A stretch of 64,000 bases of DNA from JANTGF01 sp963750735 (GTDB lineage Bacteria; Bacteroidota; Bacteroidia; Bacteroidales; VadinHA17): NCBI GenBank assembly GCA_963750735.1, contig CAVVRY010000012.1:62001-126000 (forward strand), read 5' to 3'. Shown piece by piece: positions 47,976 to 57,490 of the stretch (positions are counted from its first letter, which is position 1; every line of letters starts with the position of its first letter). Made by a program: the position numbers and the translations under genes. The notes beneath the pieces are model-generated. The model made no database searches. It saw nothing but the letters and a program-made list of their open reading frames with translations, and was not told the origin of the DNA.

Positions 47976-48377
47976 TTACTTTGCATTTATTCTATCCATA
48001 AATTTTTGTTTATGAACTAAATACCGAATATGCTTTGCTGTGCCCAGCTTTCGGATATGACTTTTGGATTCTATTCTGAAAATAAATTTCTTCTCATCAA
48101 AACTTGTCAAGATAGCTTCACATTCAAATTCTTCTCCTTGAATTGCTGCTCCAATATGCTCTAAATGAATAGAAATGCCAACGGTTGAGAAACCATCTGG
48201 AAGATAGGGTTCCAAAGACAGGAAAGCAGCTTGCTCCATGTAGCCAATCAGGGCAGGGGAGGCCAATACTTCCAGTCCTCCAGACCCATAGTGAAGAGCT
48301 GTATCTTCTTGTGATACAATATTCTCAATTTTATAGGAATGGCCAACCTGAAATCCGATTCCTGATCTATTTTCCAT
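47976..48377 (-). CDS. FlK-type hotdog thioesterase
   Basis: 133 residues. The fold of fluoroacetyl-CoA thioesterase FlK is suggested by LASPALIGYMEQAA and TVGISIHLEHIGAAIQGE. Ser40, Glu48 and His74 have the same 8- and 26-residue spacing as FlK's Thr42, Glu50 and His76, so a catalytic triad with Ser in place of Thr is likely. The acyl-CoA substrate is unknown; fluoroacetate is not implied. The start codon abuts the stop of the preceding lipoprotein gene. Confidence 0.75.
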   Translation of the reverse strand: MENRSGIGFQVGHSYKIENIVSQEDTALHYGSGGLEVLASPALIGYMEQAAFLSLEPYLPDGFSTVGISIHLEHIGAAIQGEEFECEAILTSFDEKKFIFRIESKSHIRKLGTAKHIRYLVHKQKFMDRINAK

Positions 48378-49157
48378 TTATTCTTTTAGATGGGTTGATG
48401 GCATAGGTATTCTTTTTTGTAGAATTTTATAATTGCCATTTTTTGTTTTGTAGTAGGCAATAATATTAATTTGATTTTTACCTTCAAAATCTGGTTTTTC
48501 AACAAAAGTAATTGACCCTTTCCCCTTTTCTGTAAGTATATATTTAATTTTGTCAGTATCAAAAATACCTTTTTCTAATTCTCCCTGGTAAAACTTAACA
48601 TTTTGCGAATTATTTGATAATCTTACAGTCAGTATTACCTGTCGGTTTTCTGCTCTTTTGTCGGTAATAATATGGCTAATGGACGGGTAGGATTTAACGG
48701 GATTGTTATAGATTGAATATTCTTTTAGTCCTACTTTTCTCTTCCCATAAACATAAGGGATTTCAGCTTTAAGCAGACGATTCCTGTGGTATTTCTTTTG
48801 TATTCCGTGAACTACTCCGTTTTGGTAGGGAGTTTCTCTATAAATTTTCCCATCAGTATAGTACCATCTTGATGTGTCAACTTTAATGTTATTTTTATAG
48901 TATACCTCGGTGTTTATCCTGCCATTTTTATAGAATTTCTTTGCCAACCCCTCTTTTTTACCGTCTTTTAAGGTAACTTCAGAATATAAATAGCCATCAC
49001 GGTAACTTTTATAAACACCATTAAATTTTGTTGAATCATTCTTTTCATTAATAGGAGTTTCTTTATTAGAAATGTTTTTGCATCCACAAAAAAGAATTGT
49101 TGCAAGGAAAACGAATCCTGTGAAAGAAATTCTAATGCAATTTAGGCGCTGTTTCAT
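48378..49157 (-). CDS. YwqK/MORN-like repeat lipoprotein
   Basis: 259 residues. Lipobox LFCGCKN. The middle is four or five YwqK-type repeats of the form DGxxxxExxYKNGxxxG (DGKKEGLAKKFYKNGRINTEV, NGVVHGIQKKYHRNRL). The C-terminal part is beta-rich. Databases sometimes label such proteins 'antitoxin'; nothing here supports a toxin partner. It sits directly upstream of the thioesterase. Confidence 0.8.
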   Translation of the reverse strand: MKQRLNCIRISFTGFVFLATILFCGCKNISNKETPINEKNDSTKFNGVYKSYRDGYLYSEVTLKDGKKEGLAKKFYKNGRINTEVYYKNNIKVDTSRWYYTDGKIYRETPYQNGVVHGIQKKYHRNRLLKAEIPYVYGKRKVGLKEYSIYNNPVKSYPSISHIITDKRAENRQVILTVRLSNNSQNVKFYQGELEKGIFDTDKIKYILTEKGKGSITFVEKPDFEGKNQINIIAYYKTKNGNYKILQKRIPMPSTHLKE

Positions 49158-49332
49158 CCTTCAATTTTGTTTTTGTCAAAGACTTCAGAATTCAAAGGTA
49201 TTCAAAATTATTTATTCACCCCTTGATCATAAAGTATTTACTGATTTATGGATTTAGTTCAAATATTCCAAATCATTCAAAGATTTAGATTGGAATAAAA
49301 TGACATTCTATTAAGGAAACAACATTTATTTT

Positions 49333-50313
49333 CTATGAAATATAAATCTCCAGTAAGGTGCATTTTTCATCCGGAAAAAGAACTTGTTCTTTCAAGGTTG
49401 CAGGTACGAGAATAGTATCTCCTTTGTTGACTTTTAAGGTATCATGTTTATAATCAAGAGTAAATGAGCCTTCTGTACACATATAAATTACAAAAGAGTC
49501 TATTGCTGAATAATCTTTTTCCAGTGTTTTGTCAAATTCTATAATGTTGGTTGTGAAGTGCTTGCAGTTTAACAGGTTTTCAGTTTTATTTAGTTTTTTA
49601 GAATAAGTGGTTTTATAATTATTATAGAATTTAAAATCAATTGCATCCAGAGCGAAATCGGTATGTAGCTCCCTTTCCTTGCCATTCTTATCTTTTCTAT
49701 CCCAATCGTATATTCGATATGTTACATCTGAGGTTTGCTGGATTTCGGCCAATAAAATGCCAGGTCCGATGGCATGAACTCTTCCTGCTGGAATATAAAA
49801 CACATCTCCGGGCTTTACTATCTCAGTGTTTAAAATATTTTGCAAGGTCTTTTCTTTGAAATGTTTAAGATATATTTCTTTGTTAACTTCATTACTAAAA
49901 CCTGAGATCAATGAGGCACCTTTCTCAGCCTGAATAATATACCACATTTCTGATTTGCCATAAGCATTGTGTCTTTCCCTTGCAAGTTTATCATCAGGAT
50001 GGACTTGGATTGAAAGATTATCTTGGGCATCAATATATTTAATCAGAAGGGGGAATTCAATGCCGAACATCTCATAAATTTTATCGCCCACAAGGTCTCC
50101 CATATAAATTTCAATTATTTCCTCGAGATTATTCCCTGCTAAATATCCATTTGAGACAACTGAAATACTACCTTGAATAGCAGATATTTCCCAGCTTTCA
50201 GCGGCTTTTTTCACTATTCCTGTATCCTTATTTAAGAGCGTTTTTAATTTTTCTCCACCCCATATGATCTCTTTGATAATTGGCTGGAATTTTAGAGGAT
50301 ATAGCTCATTCAT
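49333..50313 (-). CDS. manA: Mannose-6-phosphate isomerase, class I
   Basis: 326 residues. Type I PMI: WGGEKLK, zinc ligands in QVHPDD and KSEMWYI, and GRVHAIGPG. It interconverts fructose 6-phosphate and mannose 6-phosphate for sugar-nucleotide synthesis. It is divergent from udk, with 130 bp between. Confidence 0.94.
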   Translation of the reverse strand: MNELYPLKFQPIIKEIIWGGEKLKTLLNKDTGIVKKAAESWEISAIQGSISVVSNGYLAGNNLEEIIEIYMGDLVGDKIYEMFGIEFPLLIKYIDAQDNLSIQVHPDDKLARERHNAYGKSEMWYIIQAEKGASLISGFSNEVNKEIYLKHFKEKTLQNILNTEIVKPGDVFYIPAGRVHAIGPGILLAEIQQTSDVTYRIYDWDRKDKNGKERELHTDFALDAIDFKFYNNYKTTYSKKLNKTENLLNCKHFTTNIIEFDKTLEKDYSAIDSFVIYMCTEGSFTLDYKHDTLKVNKGDTILVPATLKEQVLFPDEKCTLLEIYIS

Positions 50314-50443
50314 TGTAAAGAATTTTAAAAAGTGATTCCGGTCGATTGTATATTTATTGTATTTTTAGGCATGTAAAAATATGGTTAATTTGTATTTTGG
50401 CGAATTCAAAAGGTATATTTTTTTAGGATAAAACAAGTAGATT

Positions 50444-51061
50444 ATGCTTATTGTTGGAATTGCAGGGGGGACTGGTTCCGGAAAAACTACTGTCGTAAGA
50501 AAAATTGTGGATAGGCTTCCTGAAGGGGAGGTTGTTGTTATTCCTCAGGATGCATACTATAAAGATAATAGTGATGTAGGTCTTGAACAAAGGCAGGAAA
50601 TAAACTTTGACCACCCCAGATCATTGGAGTTTTCATTACTTGTTGATCATTTGAAAAAGCTAAAAAAAGGCGAATCCATAGACCAACCAATTTATTCTTA
50701 CATTACCTGCACTAGATCTGAAGAAACAATTAATGTTTTTCCAAGACATGTGATTATAGTTGAGGGAATACTAATATTAACACATAAGCAATTGAGGAAT
50801 TTATTTGATATTAAAGTTTATGTTGATGCTGATGCTGATGATCGGTTGGGAAGGGTTATTGGAAGAGACATAATCGAACGTGACAGGTCGGTTTCAAAAG
50901 TTCTTGAGCGATATGAGAAGACTGTAAAACCAATGCATCTTCAATTTGTTGAACCTTCGAAAAGATATGCTGATTTAATAATTCCGCAAGGTGGTGATAA
51001 CTTAGTTGCTATAAATATATTGGTTGATGTAATTAACCGTGCTTTAGATAAACACTCATAA
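50444..51061 (+). CDS. udk: Uridine kinase
   Basis: 205 residues. P-loop GGTGSGKTTV, DAYYKDN, NFDHPRS, VDADADDRLGRVIGRDI. It phosphorylates uridine and cytidine in pyrimidine salvage. The exonuclease gene starts 17 bp downstream on the same strand. Confidence 0.95.
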   Translation: MLIVGIAGGTGSGKTTVVRKIVDRLPEGEVVVIPQDAYYKDNSDVGLEQRQEINFDHPRSLEFSLLVDHLKKLKKGESIDQPIYSYITCTRSEETINVFPRHVIIVEGILILTHKQLRNLFDIKVYVDADADDRLGRVIGRDIIERDRSVSKVLERYEKTVKPMHLQFVEPSKRYADLIIPQGGDNLVAINILVDVINRALDKHS

Positions 51062-51078
51062 AACGTAATATTATAATT

Positions 51079-51802
51079 ATGCTGGAAAAAATAAAACTGG
51101 AGAATATTCTTTTTCTAGATATAGAAACAGTACCAGGGACTTCCCAGTTCGACGAATTACCGGAGAAGATGCAATCCTTATGGGATAAGAAGTCTGGGTT
51201 TTTTAGAAAAGATGAAGAGCTTGCTGAAGATGTATATTCTAGAGCTGGAATATATGCAGAATTCGGAAAAGTTATTTGTATATCAATTGGGATGACTTAT
51301 AAAAAAGGTCAGGAAACTCATTTTCGGCTAAAATCATTCTATGGGGATAATGAAAAAGATCTACTTATGGATTTTAACCTGCTATTAAAGAAGTTGAGTC
51401 AGAAATCCGAATTACAGCTTTGTGCGCATAATGGAAAAGAGTTCGATTTTCCCTATTTAGCCCGAAGAATGTTAATCAACGGTCTTGAGTTGCCTGCATT
51501 ATTGGATGTTGCTGGAAAAAAACCATGGGAGGTATCATTTCTTGGATACTATGGAGCTATGGAAATTCGGTGATTATAAACATTATACATCCCTTGATTT
51601 ACTAACCACAATTTTTCAAATTCCCACCCCAAAAGATGATATGGATGGTAGTATGGTTGGTGATGCCTACTGGAAGAATAATGAATTGGAGAAGATAGTG
51701 AAATATTGTGAAAAGGATGTTATTGCTGTGGTTCAATTATTCCTCAGTTACCAGGGAAAACCAATAATTCCAGATGAAAAAATAGAGATTACTACTTTCT
51801 AG
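51079..51802 (+). CDS. PolB-like 3'-5' exonuclease, frameshifted
   Basis: DEDD-type nuclease: LFLDIETVPG near the N-terminus (catalytic Asp and Glu), CAHNGKEFDFPYLARR, and in the second frame HYTSLDLL and KYCEKDVIAV (the last Asp). The first frame runs to a stop at 51573. The second is in register from DTMELWKFGDYKHY. Deleting one G at 51544-51545 joins WEVSFL to DTMELW as in the family, giving about 240 residues. It probably acts in DNA repair; its exact role is unknown. Confidence 0.85.
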
Positions 51803-51811
51803 ATATAGAAA

Positions 51812-52621
51812 TTAGTTGAGAAAAAAATCTTCAATTGAGCGAAACAGTAAATCGGGTTGTTCCACATGAAGCCAATGACCTGAATCTTTTATGCTGACGA
51901 TTTCGGCATAGGGAAAAATTTTGTTTATCAAAGCTGTGTCACTGTCTAAAATGTAATTGGAATTTGCTCCCCGAATAAATAATACTGGAAATCCTGTTAT
52001 ACTATTACCTTTTTCAAACTCTTTTTCATTCATACCATCCAGTATTTCATCAAGGTTACTCTGCAATGCATCTAAATTAAGACTCCATTTAAATGAATTA
52101 TCCTTATTTCTTTGAAGGTTTTTCATGAGAAACTGTCGAATTCTCCTGGAAGGTATTTTAGGAGCTAGAAAATTATCAACGTCATTTCTTGTTTTTACTA
52201 ATTCAAAATCAACGCTTTGCAGCGCACTTATTATTGTGGCGTGGTCTATTGTTTTCTTAAAGGATGTATTTACAACGGCATAAGATTTAGGAGCAATATC
52301 CACAACTATCAGTCCATTAACTCGTTCCGGGTATTTTTGTGCAAAAAACATTACTGTTTTTCCACCCATGGAATGACCCAAGAGTATAGCTTTTTTGATA
52401 TTATGAAAAACCATAAAATCATATAAGTCATTTCTCATTTCCTCATAATTATGATTTACATGATGTGAAGATCGCCCATGATTTCGCTGGTCAATTATAT
52501 AAACCTCAAAATGATTGCTAAGCATTTTGCCAATCTTTACCCAGTTGTCTGAAGCACCATACAAACCATGAACGATAACCAATGTTGGCCCTTGACCATA
52601 TTTTCGAAAGAATAACTCCAT
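51812..52621 (-). CDS. Alpha/beta-fold hydrolase (YbfF-like)
   Basis: 269 residues. HGLYGASDNW (oxyanion hole), nucleophile GHSMGG and GHWLHVEQP (catalytic His) are all in order. It resembles the YbfF/AB hydrolase-1 esterases. The substrate is unknown. It is convergent with the exonuclease (9 bp) and on the same strand as pdxJ upstream. Confidence 0.9.
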   Translation of the reverse strand: MELFFRKYGQGPTLVIVHGLYGASDNWVKIGKMLSNHFEVYIIDQRNHGRSSHHVNHNYEEMRNDLYDFMVFHNIKKAILLGHSMGGKTVMFFAQKYPERVNGLIVVDIAPKSYAVVNTSFKKTIDHATIISALQSVDFELVKTRNDVDNFLAPKIPSRRIRQFLMKNLQRNKDNSFKWSLNLDALQSNLDEILDGMNEKEFEKGNSITGFPVLFIRGANSNYILDSDTALINKIFPYAEIVSIKDSGHWLHVEQPDLLFRSIEDFFLN

Positions 52622-52667
52622 TTAAGACATTATTGATTGTTTTTTTTAAAGAATTAATAGAAATTTC

Positions 52668-53384
52668 CTAATTTTTCAGTTGTCTCATGTACATCTGTAT
52701 GGTGTTTTCCAGGCCAAAATAGAGGGCATCAGAAATTAAGGCATGGCCGATAGATACTTCTTTAACAAATGGTACACTGTCACAAAAGAACTTCAGGTTG
52801 TTTAAGTCTAGATCATGGCCGGCATTTATTTCCAGACCATATTTATTTGCCAGAATTGCTGCTTCAGTAAAGGGCTTAACTGCTTTTTCAGAATCCAATA
52901 CAAACGTTTTGGCAAATGGTTCTGTATATAATTCAATCCTGTCGGTACCAGTTTTAGATGCATATAAAATATTATCTTCATTGGTATCAATGAAGAGTGA
53001 TGTGCGAATTCCTTTTGACTGAAAAGTATAAACTATATCCTTTAAGAAATCAAGATGTTTTTTTGTGTCCCAGCCTTCACTTGATGTAATGGCCTCTGGA
53101 GGGTCAGGAACCAGTGTAACCTGATTTGGTAAGACCTCAAGGACCAGGGAAATAAATTTTTCATTTGGAAAGCCCTCAATGTTAAGTTCAGTAGTTATGA
53201 TTGATTTGAGATCGCGAACATCCTGGTATTTAATATGTCTTTCATCAGGACGTGGATGGGCAGTTATCCCTTGAGCACCGTACTCTTGACAACGAATGGC
53301 CGCGGTTAATACATTCGGAATATTCCCTCCACGCGCGTTTCTAATTGTGGCAATTTTGTTTATATTTACACTTAATTGAGTCAT
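52668..53384 (-). CDS. pdxJ: Pyridoxine 5'-phosphate synthase
   Basis: 238 residues, complete TIM barrel. SVNINKIATIRNARGG at the start, GITAHPRPDERHI, LEVLPNQVTLVPD, INAGHDLD and EVSIGHALISDAL. It condenses 1-deoxyxylulose 5-phosphate with aminoacetone phosphate in vitamin B6 synthesis. It is divergent from the CBS gene. Confidence 0.95.
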   Translation of the reverse strand: MTQLSVNINKIATIRNARGGNIPNVLTAAIRCQEYGAQGITAHPRPDERHIKYQDVRDLKSIITTELNIEGFPNEKFISLVLEVLPNQVTLVPDPPEAITSSEGWDTKKHLDFLKDIVYTFQSKGIRTSLFIDTNEDNILYASKTGTDRIELYTEPFAKTFVLDSEKAVKPFTEAAILANKYGLEINAGHDLDLNNLKFFCDSVPFVKEVSIGHALISDALYFGLENTIQMYMRQLKN

Positions 53385-53466
53385 TTTTAAAAATATAATT
53401 GTAGAACAAATTGTTTTGTTTTACGTTTACAAAATTAAAGTAATTTAGGAAAACCTTCGTATAAAT

Positions 53467-54132
53467 ATGCTAGCAATAGAACTAATATCAGATGTAGTCC
53501 CTTCTATTAAGACTTCTGATACTGGAGTGAAAGCTTTAAATTGGATGGAGATTTTTAGAGTGTCGCACCTTCCAATCGTGAACAATAAGGAATTTTTGGG
53601 TCTTATTTCTGATACTGATATTTATGATTTAAACCTGGCCGATGAGCCAATTGGAAATCATAGCCTATCACTTTTTAGTCCATATGTTGTAGCAGATCAG
53701 CATATTTATGAGGTAATTGAATTGATCCATAGATTGAATCTTACAGTAGTACCCGTATTGGATGAGCATAAAAATTATCTTGGTTTGATAACTTCGAATG
53801 ACATTATCAAGTATTTTGCCGAATTGGCAGCTGTTAATAATCCTGGGGGTATTATTGTACTTGAATTGCATCAGAACGATTATTCCTTAACTCAAATTGC
53901 CCAAATCGTTGAATCAAATGATGCCAAAATTTTAAGCTTATATATTCACTCACCTAAAGAATCTGTTAAGCTTGAGGTAATCATTAAGGTAAATCGAACA
54001 GACCTATCCTCAGTTATTCAAACATTTGAAAGATTTAATTATGAGATTAAAGCATCTTATATGGAAGATGAGGAATTGGATTCACTTTATAATAACAGGT
54101 ATGAAGAGTTCATGAAATACTTAAGTATATAA
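53467..54132 (+). CDS. Tandem CBS-domain protein with ACT-like tail
   Basis: 221 residues. Two CBS domains (about 1-65 and 70-135) with VSHLPIVNNKEFLGLISDTD and TVVPVLDEHKNYLGLITSND. After them a beta-alpha-beta segment (140-221, GGIIVLELHQNDYSLTQIAQ) resembles an ACT domain. It is a likely nucleotide- or small-ligand-sensing regulator, lying 26 bp before nadK, a position conserved in Bacteroidota. Its partner is not known. Confidence 0.87.
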   Translation: MLAIELISDVVPSIKTSDTGVKALNWMEIFRVSHLPIVNNKEFLGLISDTDIYDLNLADEPIGNHSLSLFSPYVVADQHIYEVIELIHRLNLTVVPVLDEHKNYLGLITSNDIIKYFAELAAVNNPGGIIVLELHQNDYSLTQIAQIVESNDAKILSLYIHSPKESVKLEVIIKVNRTDLSSVIQTFERFNYEIKASYMEDEELDSLYNNRYEEFMKYLSI

Positions 54133-54158
54133 CTCTTGACCAGCAATTAATATATAAA

Positions 54159-55031
54159 ATGAAAATAGCCCTTTACGGGAAGGCTTTTAATGGGAATTTT
54201 CAACCTTTAATGAAAACTTTTCTGGATAAATTAGTTAATTCAGAGGTTGAAATATGGGTTATAAGCCCATTCCTTGATTATATTAAAAGTTCGTTCCCTG
54301 AATATGGGAATAAACTAAATTCTTATACTGGGCAAAGTGATTTTCCCGGTGGGATGGACTTTCTTTTTAGTATTGGTGGAGATGGTACTTTTCTCGAAGC
54401 AGCTTCTCTAATTTGTGGTATGGATGTTCCTGTTGTCGGGATAAATATTGGACGATTAGGATTCCTAGCATACATTTCTGAGGATAACCTTGAGCAATCG
54501 ATCGATTTTATTTTTGAGGGTAAATATTCTATTGAAGATCGTTCCATAATCGAGATGAATACTTCAGGCGGTCTTTTGCATGAATTTGCATTAAACGAAA
54601 TTGCCATTCAAAAGAAAGATTCCAAATTAATTACGATCCATGCATATCTAAATGGAGATTTGCTAAACTCCTATTGGGCTGATGGTCTTATAATTGCAAC
54701 TCCTACTGGATCTACTGCATATTCTTTAAGTGTGGGTGGTCCAATTGTTGCTCCTGGGTCAAGGAATTTTATAATTTCCCCTATTTCACCTCATACTCTG
54801 GCAGTACGTCCTTTGGTTATACCTGATTTTCATGAAATCAGGCTCGAAGTAGAGGGAAGAACTTCTAAATATTTAGTTTCGGCTGATTACAGATCGCATT
54901 TCATTGATACCACAGAGAAAATAATACTCAGGAAAGCAGATGCCACTGTAAAAATGCTTAAATTAGATGGCCATAGTTTTTATAACACAATACGTGCAAA
55001 GCTATTGTGGGGTATTGATATTAGAAATTAA
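54159..55031 (+). CDS. nadK: NAD kinase
   Basis: 290 residues. GGDGTFLEAA (catalytic Asp), NEIAIQKKD and ATPTGSTAYSLSVGGP. It makes NADP from NAD. It follows the CBS gene by 26 bp and precedes the PorG-like genes. Confidence 0.95.
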   Translation: MKIALYGKAFNGNFQPLMKTFLDKLVNSEVEIWVISPFLDYIKSSFPEYGNKLNSYTGQSDFPGGMDFLFSIGGDGTFLEAASLICGMDVPVVGINIGRLGFLAYISEDNLEQSIDFIFEGKYSIEDRSIIEMNTSGGLLHEFALNEIAIQKKDSKLITIHAYLNGDLLNSYWADGLIIATPTGSTAYSLSVGGPIVAPGSRNFIISPISPHTLAVRPLVIPDFHEIRLEVEGRTSKYLVSADYRSHFIDTTEKIILRKADATVKMLKLDGHSFYNTIRAKLLWGIDIRN

Positions 55032-55081
55032 AACTTTATCTTTGTTTAATAGACAACAAATAAGTAATTTTATTATGCTCT

Positions 55082-55099
55082 TGCTCAATAAAATGAGCA
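55082..55099 (+). terminator. Possible weak terminator after nadK
   Basis: TGCTCA and TGAGCA form a 6-bp hairpin with a 6-base loop. The T-tract after it is poor. Confidence 0.3.
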
Positions 55100-55133
55100 G
55101 TTCTTAGTTCTATTTATAAGCCATATAGAATTA

Positions 55134-55165
55134 TTTAAGTTAAATAAGAATTATTGTTACTTTTG
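55134..55165 (+). promoter_or_regulatory. Promoter before the first PorG-like gene
   Basis: TACTTTTG (55158-55165) fits TAnnTTTG and TTTA at 55134-55137 is 20 bp upstream. It is 12 bp before the start codon. Confidence 0.4.
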
Positions 55166-55177
55166 TAAATTAATCTA

Positions 55178-55949
55178 ATGGTCATGAAAAGGTCAATATT
55201 CCTCACCATAATCTTATCATTCTTAATATCCGGATTAGGTAATTCTCAAACCTGGAAGATGAAAAGGTATGAAGTAGAGGCTGGAGCTGGAGGATCTTTT
55301 TATATGGGTGATATTGGCAGTGTAACTCCCAGCGAAAATATTGGAGGTTTTAAAGATGTAGTTTTTTCCTCAACAAGACCTGTAATACATTTGGGTTTCA
55401 GATATAAGATTTTGGAAAGATTTTGGGTTAAGTTGAATGTGAATTATGGATGGCTTTATGGAGATGACTCTAATTATGGATCAAATCAGGAACGGGGGCT
55501 TGTGTTTAGTACTCCCACTTTTTGAAATAACAGGCCAGGCAGAATATGCTTTTATTAAGGATAAAAGCGCTGATAATTATTTGATGATGCGCGGGAAAGG
55601 TATTATGTCTTTTTCTTCAAATATTAGTTTTTACGGTTTTGCCGGTATTGGTCCAGCTTTTTTCTGGCCTAAAGTTTTAGATGATCCTAACAACAGGGCT
55701 GAATCAGATTTTAGTACCGTGGCTATTGCTTTTCCGATAGGACTGGGTTTAAAATATGGCCTTACACCTGATTGGAAAATTGGATTTGAAATAGGAGGAA
55801 GATTTACCACCACAGATTATTTAGATGCTTTTACATCTGAATGGTCTAAATACAACGATAATTATTTTTTCGCTACTTTTCATGCGATCTATAACCTAGA
55901 TGTCTCCAGGAAAGGATGGCCAACTATTAGAAGAAGATTTGGGAATTGA
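55178..55949 (+). CDS. DUF6089 / PorG-like outer-membrane beta-barrel protein, frameshifted
   Basis: Signal peptide (MKRSIFLTIILSFLISGLGNSQ) and the family start EVEAGAGGSFYMGDIG. The first frame stops at 55525 after VFSTPTF; the second resumes with LFEITGQAEYAFIK. Dropping one C from the CCC at 55514-55516 gives STPLFEITG, a continuous barrel of about 256 residues. DUF6089 includes PorG, a T9SS outer-membrane protein whose gene also lies before uppS and bamA in Porphyromonas. A close relative follows directly. Confidence 0.8.
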
Positions 55950-55959
55950 TTTAGAGTAA

Positions 55960-56688
55960 ATGAAAAAGATTCAGGTTGTCCTTTTTATTCTGTTATTTTC
56001 AGGTATTTTGAAAGCACAGAACGCTTCCGAAATTGGAGGATTCTTCGGGCAATCATTTTATTTGGGCGATTTGAACAAAGAAAAACTGTTCAAGAACCCA
56101 ACTATATCTGCAGGTGCTTTCTATCGATATATCTTAAACCCCAGATATGCCATTCGAACTTCTTTAACGTATGGCTCCCTAAAAGGAGATAATAGCAATA
56201 TTTATAATGAGGTTCCTCAAAGCGATCCCCCAAACGTGTGGCCTTTTTCTTTTAATACAACGGTTGTGGATTTTACAATCCAGTTTGAATTCAATTTTAA
56301 AAAATTTGAGTATTCATCGAGGAATCTAACTTATTCACCCTATGTCTCTGGTGGGTTGGGTATGGGATACTATAATAAGACTGTGGCTTATAATTATGAC
56401 CGCAGTTTATATCCTTCAGGTCCTGTCAATCCTTCTCCAGCTAATACCTTTAATCTGATTATACCGTTCGGACTTGGTGTTAAGGTTAATTTTTCAAGAA
56501 GAGTTAGTGGTGCAGTATTATGGGAGTTTAGGAAGACATTTATGGATGACCTTGATGGGTACGAAGACATTCCAGATCCTGGCTTTAGCTCTAAATTGCA
56601 CAATAATGACTGGTATTATTTCGTTGGGATAACTTTGAGCTACAAGATAAATTATATGAAGACTTTATGCCCTGCATATGAAGATTAA
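55960..56688 (+). CDS. porG: PorG-like DUF6089 outer-membrane protein
   Basis: 242 residues. Signal peptide (MKKIQVVLFILLFSGILKAQ), then NASEIGGFFGQSFYLGDLN, the same glycine-rich opening as its neighbour, an alternating beta pattern and a C-terminal YYFVGITLSYKINYMK with a Cys near the end. It is the gene immediately before uppS, which is the position of porG in Porphyromonas. A T9SS assembly role is inferred from family and position. Confidence 0.8.
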   Translation: MKKIQVVLFILLFSGILKAQNASEIGGFFGQSFYLGDLNKEKLFKNPTISAGAFYRYILNPRYAIRTSLTYGSLKGDNSNIYNEVPQSDPPNVWPFSFNTTVVDFTIQFEFNFKKFEYSSRNLTYSPYVSGGLGMGYYNKTVAYNYDRSLYPSGPVNPSPANTFNLIIPFGLGVKVNFSRRVSGAVLWEFRKTFMDDLDGYEDIPDPGFSSKLHNNDWYYFVGITLSYKINYMKTLCPAYED

Positions 56689-56697
56689 TATTGGGAG

Positions 56698-57441
56698 ATG
56701 GAATTGAAAGATCAGATAAATAAAAACAATCTTCCGCATCATGTTGCGGTTATTATGGATGGGAATGGTAGGTGGGCCAGGAATCAGGGGAAACATAGGG
56801 TACAAGGCCACAGAAGTGGTGTAAAATCAGTTCGGGAGGTAACAGAAGCAGCAGCAGAATTAGGGATAAATTACCTTACATTATACGCTTTTTCAACCGA
56901 AAATTGGAATCGACCTAGAGAAGAAATTGATGCTTTAATGTCACTTTTGGTTACTTCTTTAAATTCTGAAACTAAGACATTAATGAAAAATAATATCCGG
57001 TTACTTGTAATTGGTGATATTAAAAGTTTACCGGTAAATGTTTTAAAAAAGCTAACATCAGTAATTGACAAAACAGGTGAAAATACAGGAATGAATTTAA
57101 TTCTGGCACTTAGTTACAGTTCAAGGTGGGAAATTGTTGATGCTGCAAAAAAACTTGCCCTCGATGTTAAATCTAATAAAGTCTCTGTAGATAGTATTGA
57201 TAATGAGCTTTTTGATAAATATTTAAATACGAGTGAAATTCCTGATCCAGATATATTAATACGCACAAGTGGCGAATATCGGATTAGTAATTTTTTACTC
57301 TGGCAAATTGCATACTCTGAATTATACTTCACAAGTACTTTATGGCCTGATTTTCGAAAAGATGAATTTTATAAAGCAATTTTGAATTTTCAGAACAGGG
57401 AAAGAAGGTTTGGTAAAACTAGTGAACAAGTCAAGATTTAA
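56698..57441 (+). CDS. uppS: Isoprenyl (undecaprenyl diphosphate) transferase
   Basis: 247 residues. Catalytic VIMDGNGRWARNQG, YAFSTENWNRP, RTSGEYRISNFLLWQ and YFTSTLWPDF. It makes the C55 lipid carrier precursor for cell wall and polysaccharide synthesis. The gene lies between porG and bamA, with 9 bp before it. Confidence 0.95.
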   Translation: MELKDQINKNNLPHHVAVIMDGNGRWARNQGKHRVQGHRSGVKSVREVTEAAAELGINYLTLYAFSTENWNRPREEIDALMSLLVTSLNSETKTLMKNNIRLLVIGDIKSLPVNVLKKLTSVIDKTGENTGMNLILALSYSSRWEIVDAAKKLALDVKSNKVSVDSIDNELFDKYLNTSEIPDPDILIRTSGEYRISNFLLWQIAYSELYFTSTLWPDFRKDEFYKAILNFQNRERRFGKTSEQVKI

Positions 57442-57490
57442 CCCACTCAAAAATCAATTAACATATATTAAGAGGAAAAACGAGAAATAG

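Noticed and set aside
48378..49157. YwqK protein as an antitoxin of a toxin-antitoxin pair
   Set aside because: No toxin-like gene is adjacent. The repeats and lipobox fit an envelope protein.
7092..55949. Programmed +1 frameshifting as a shared mechanism
   Set aside because: The seven sites share no slippery motif or downstream structure, and the affected genes are unrelated. Insertion errors fit better.
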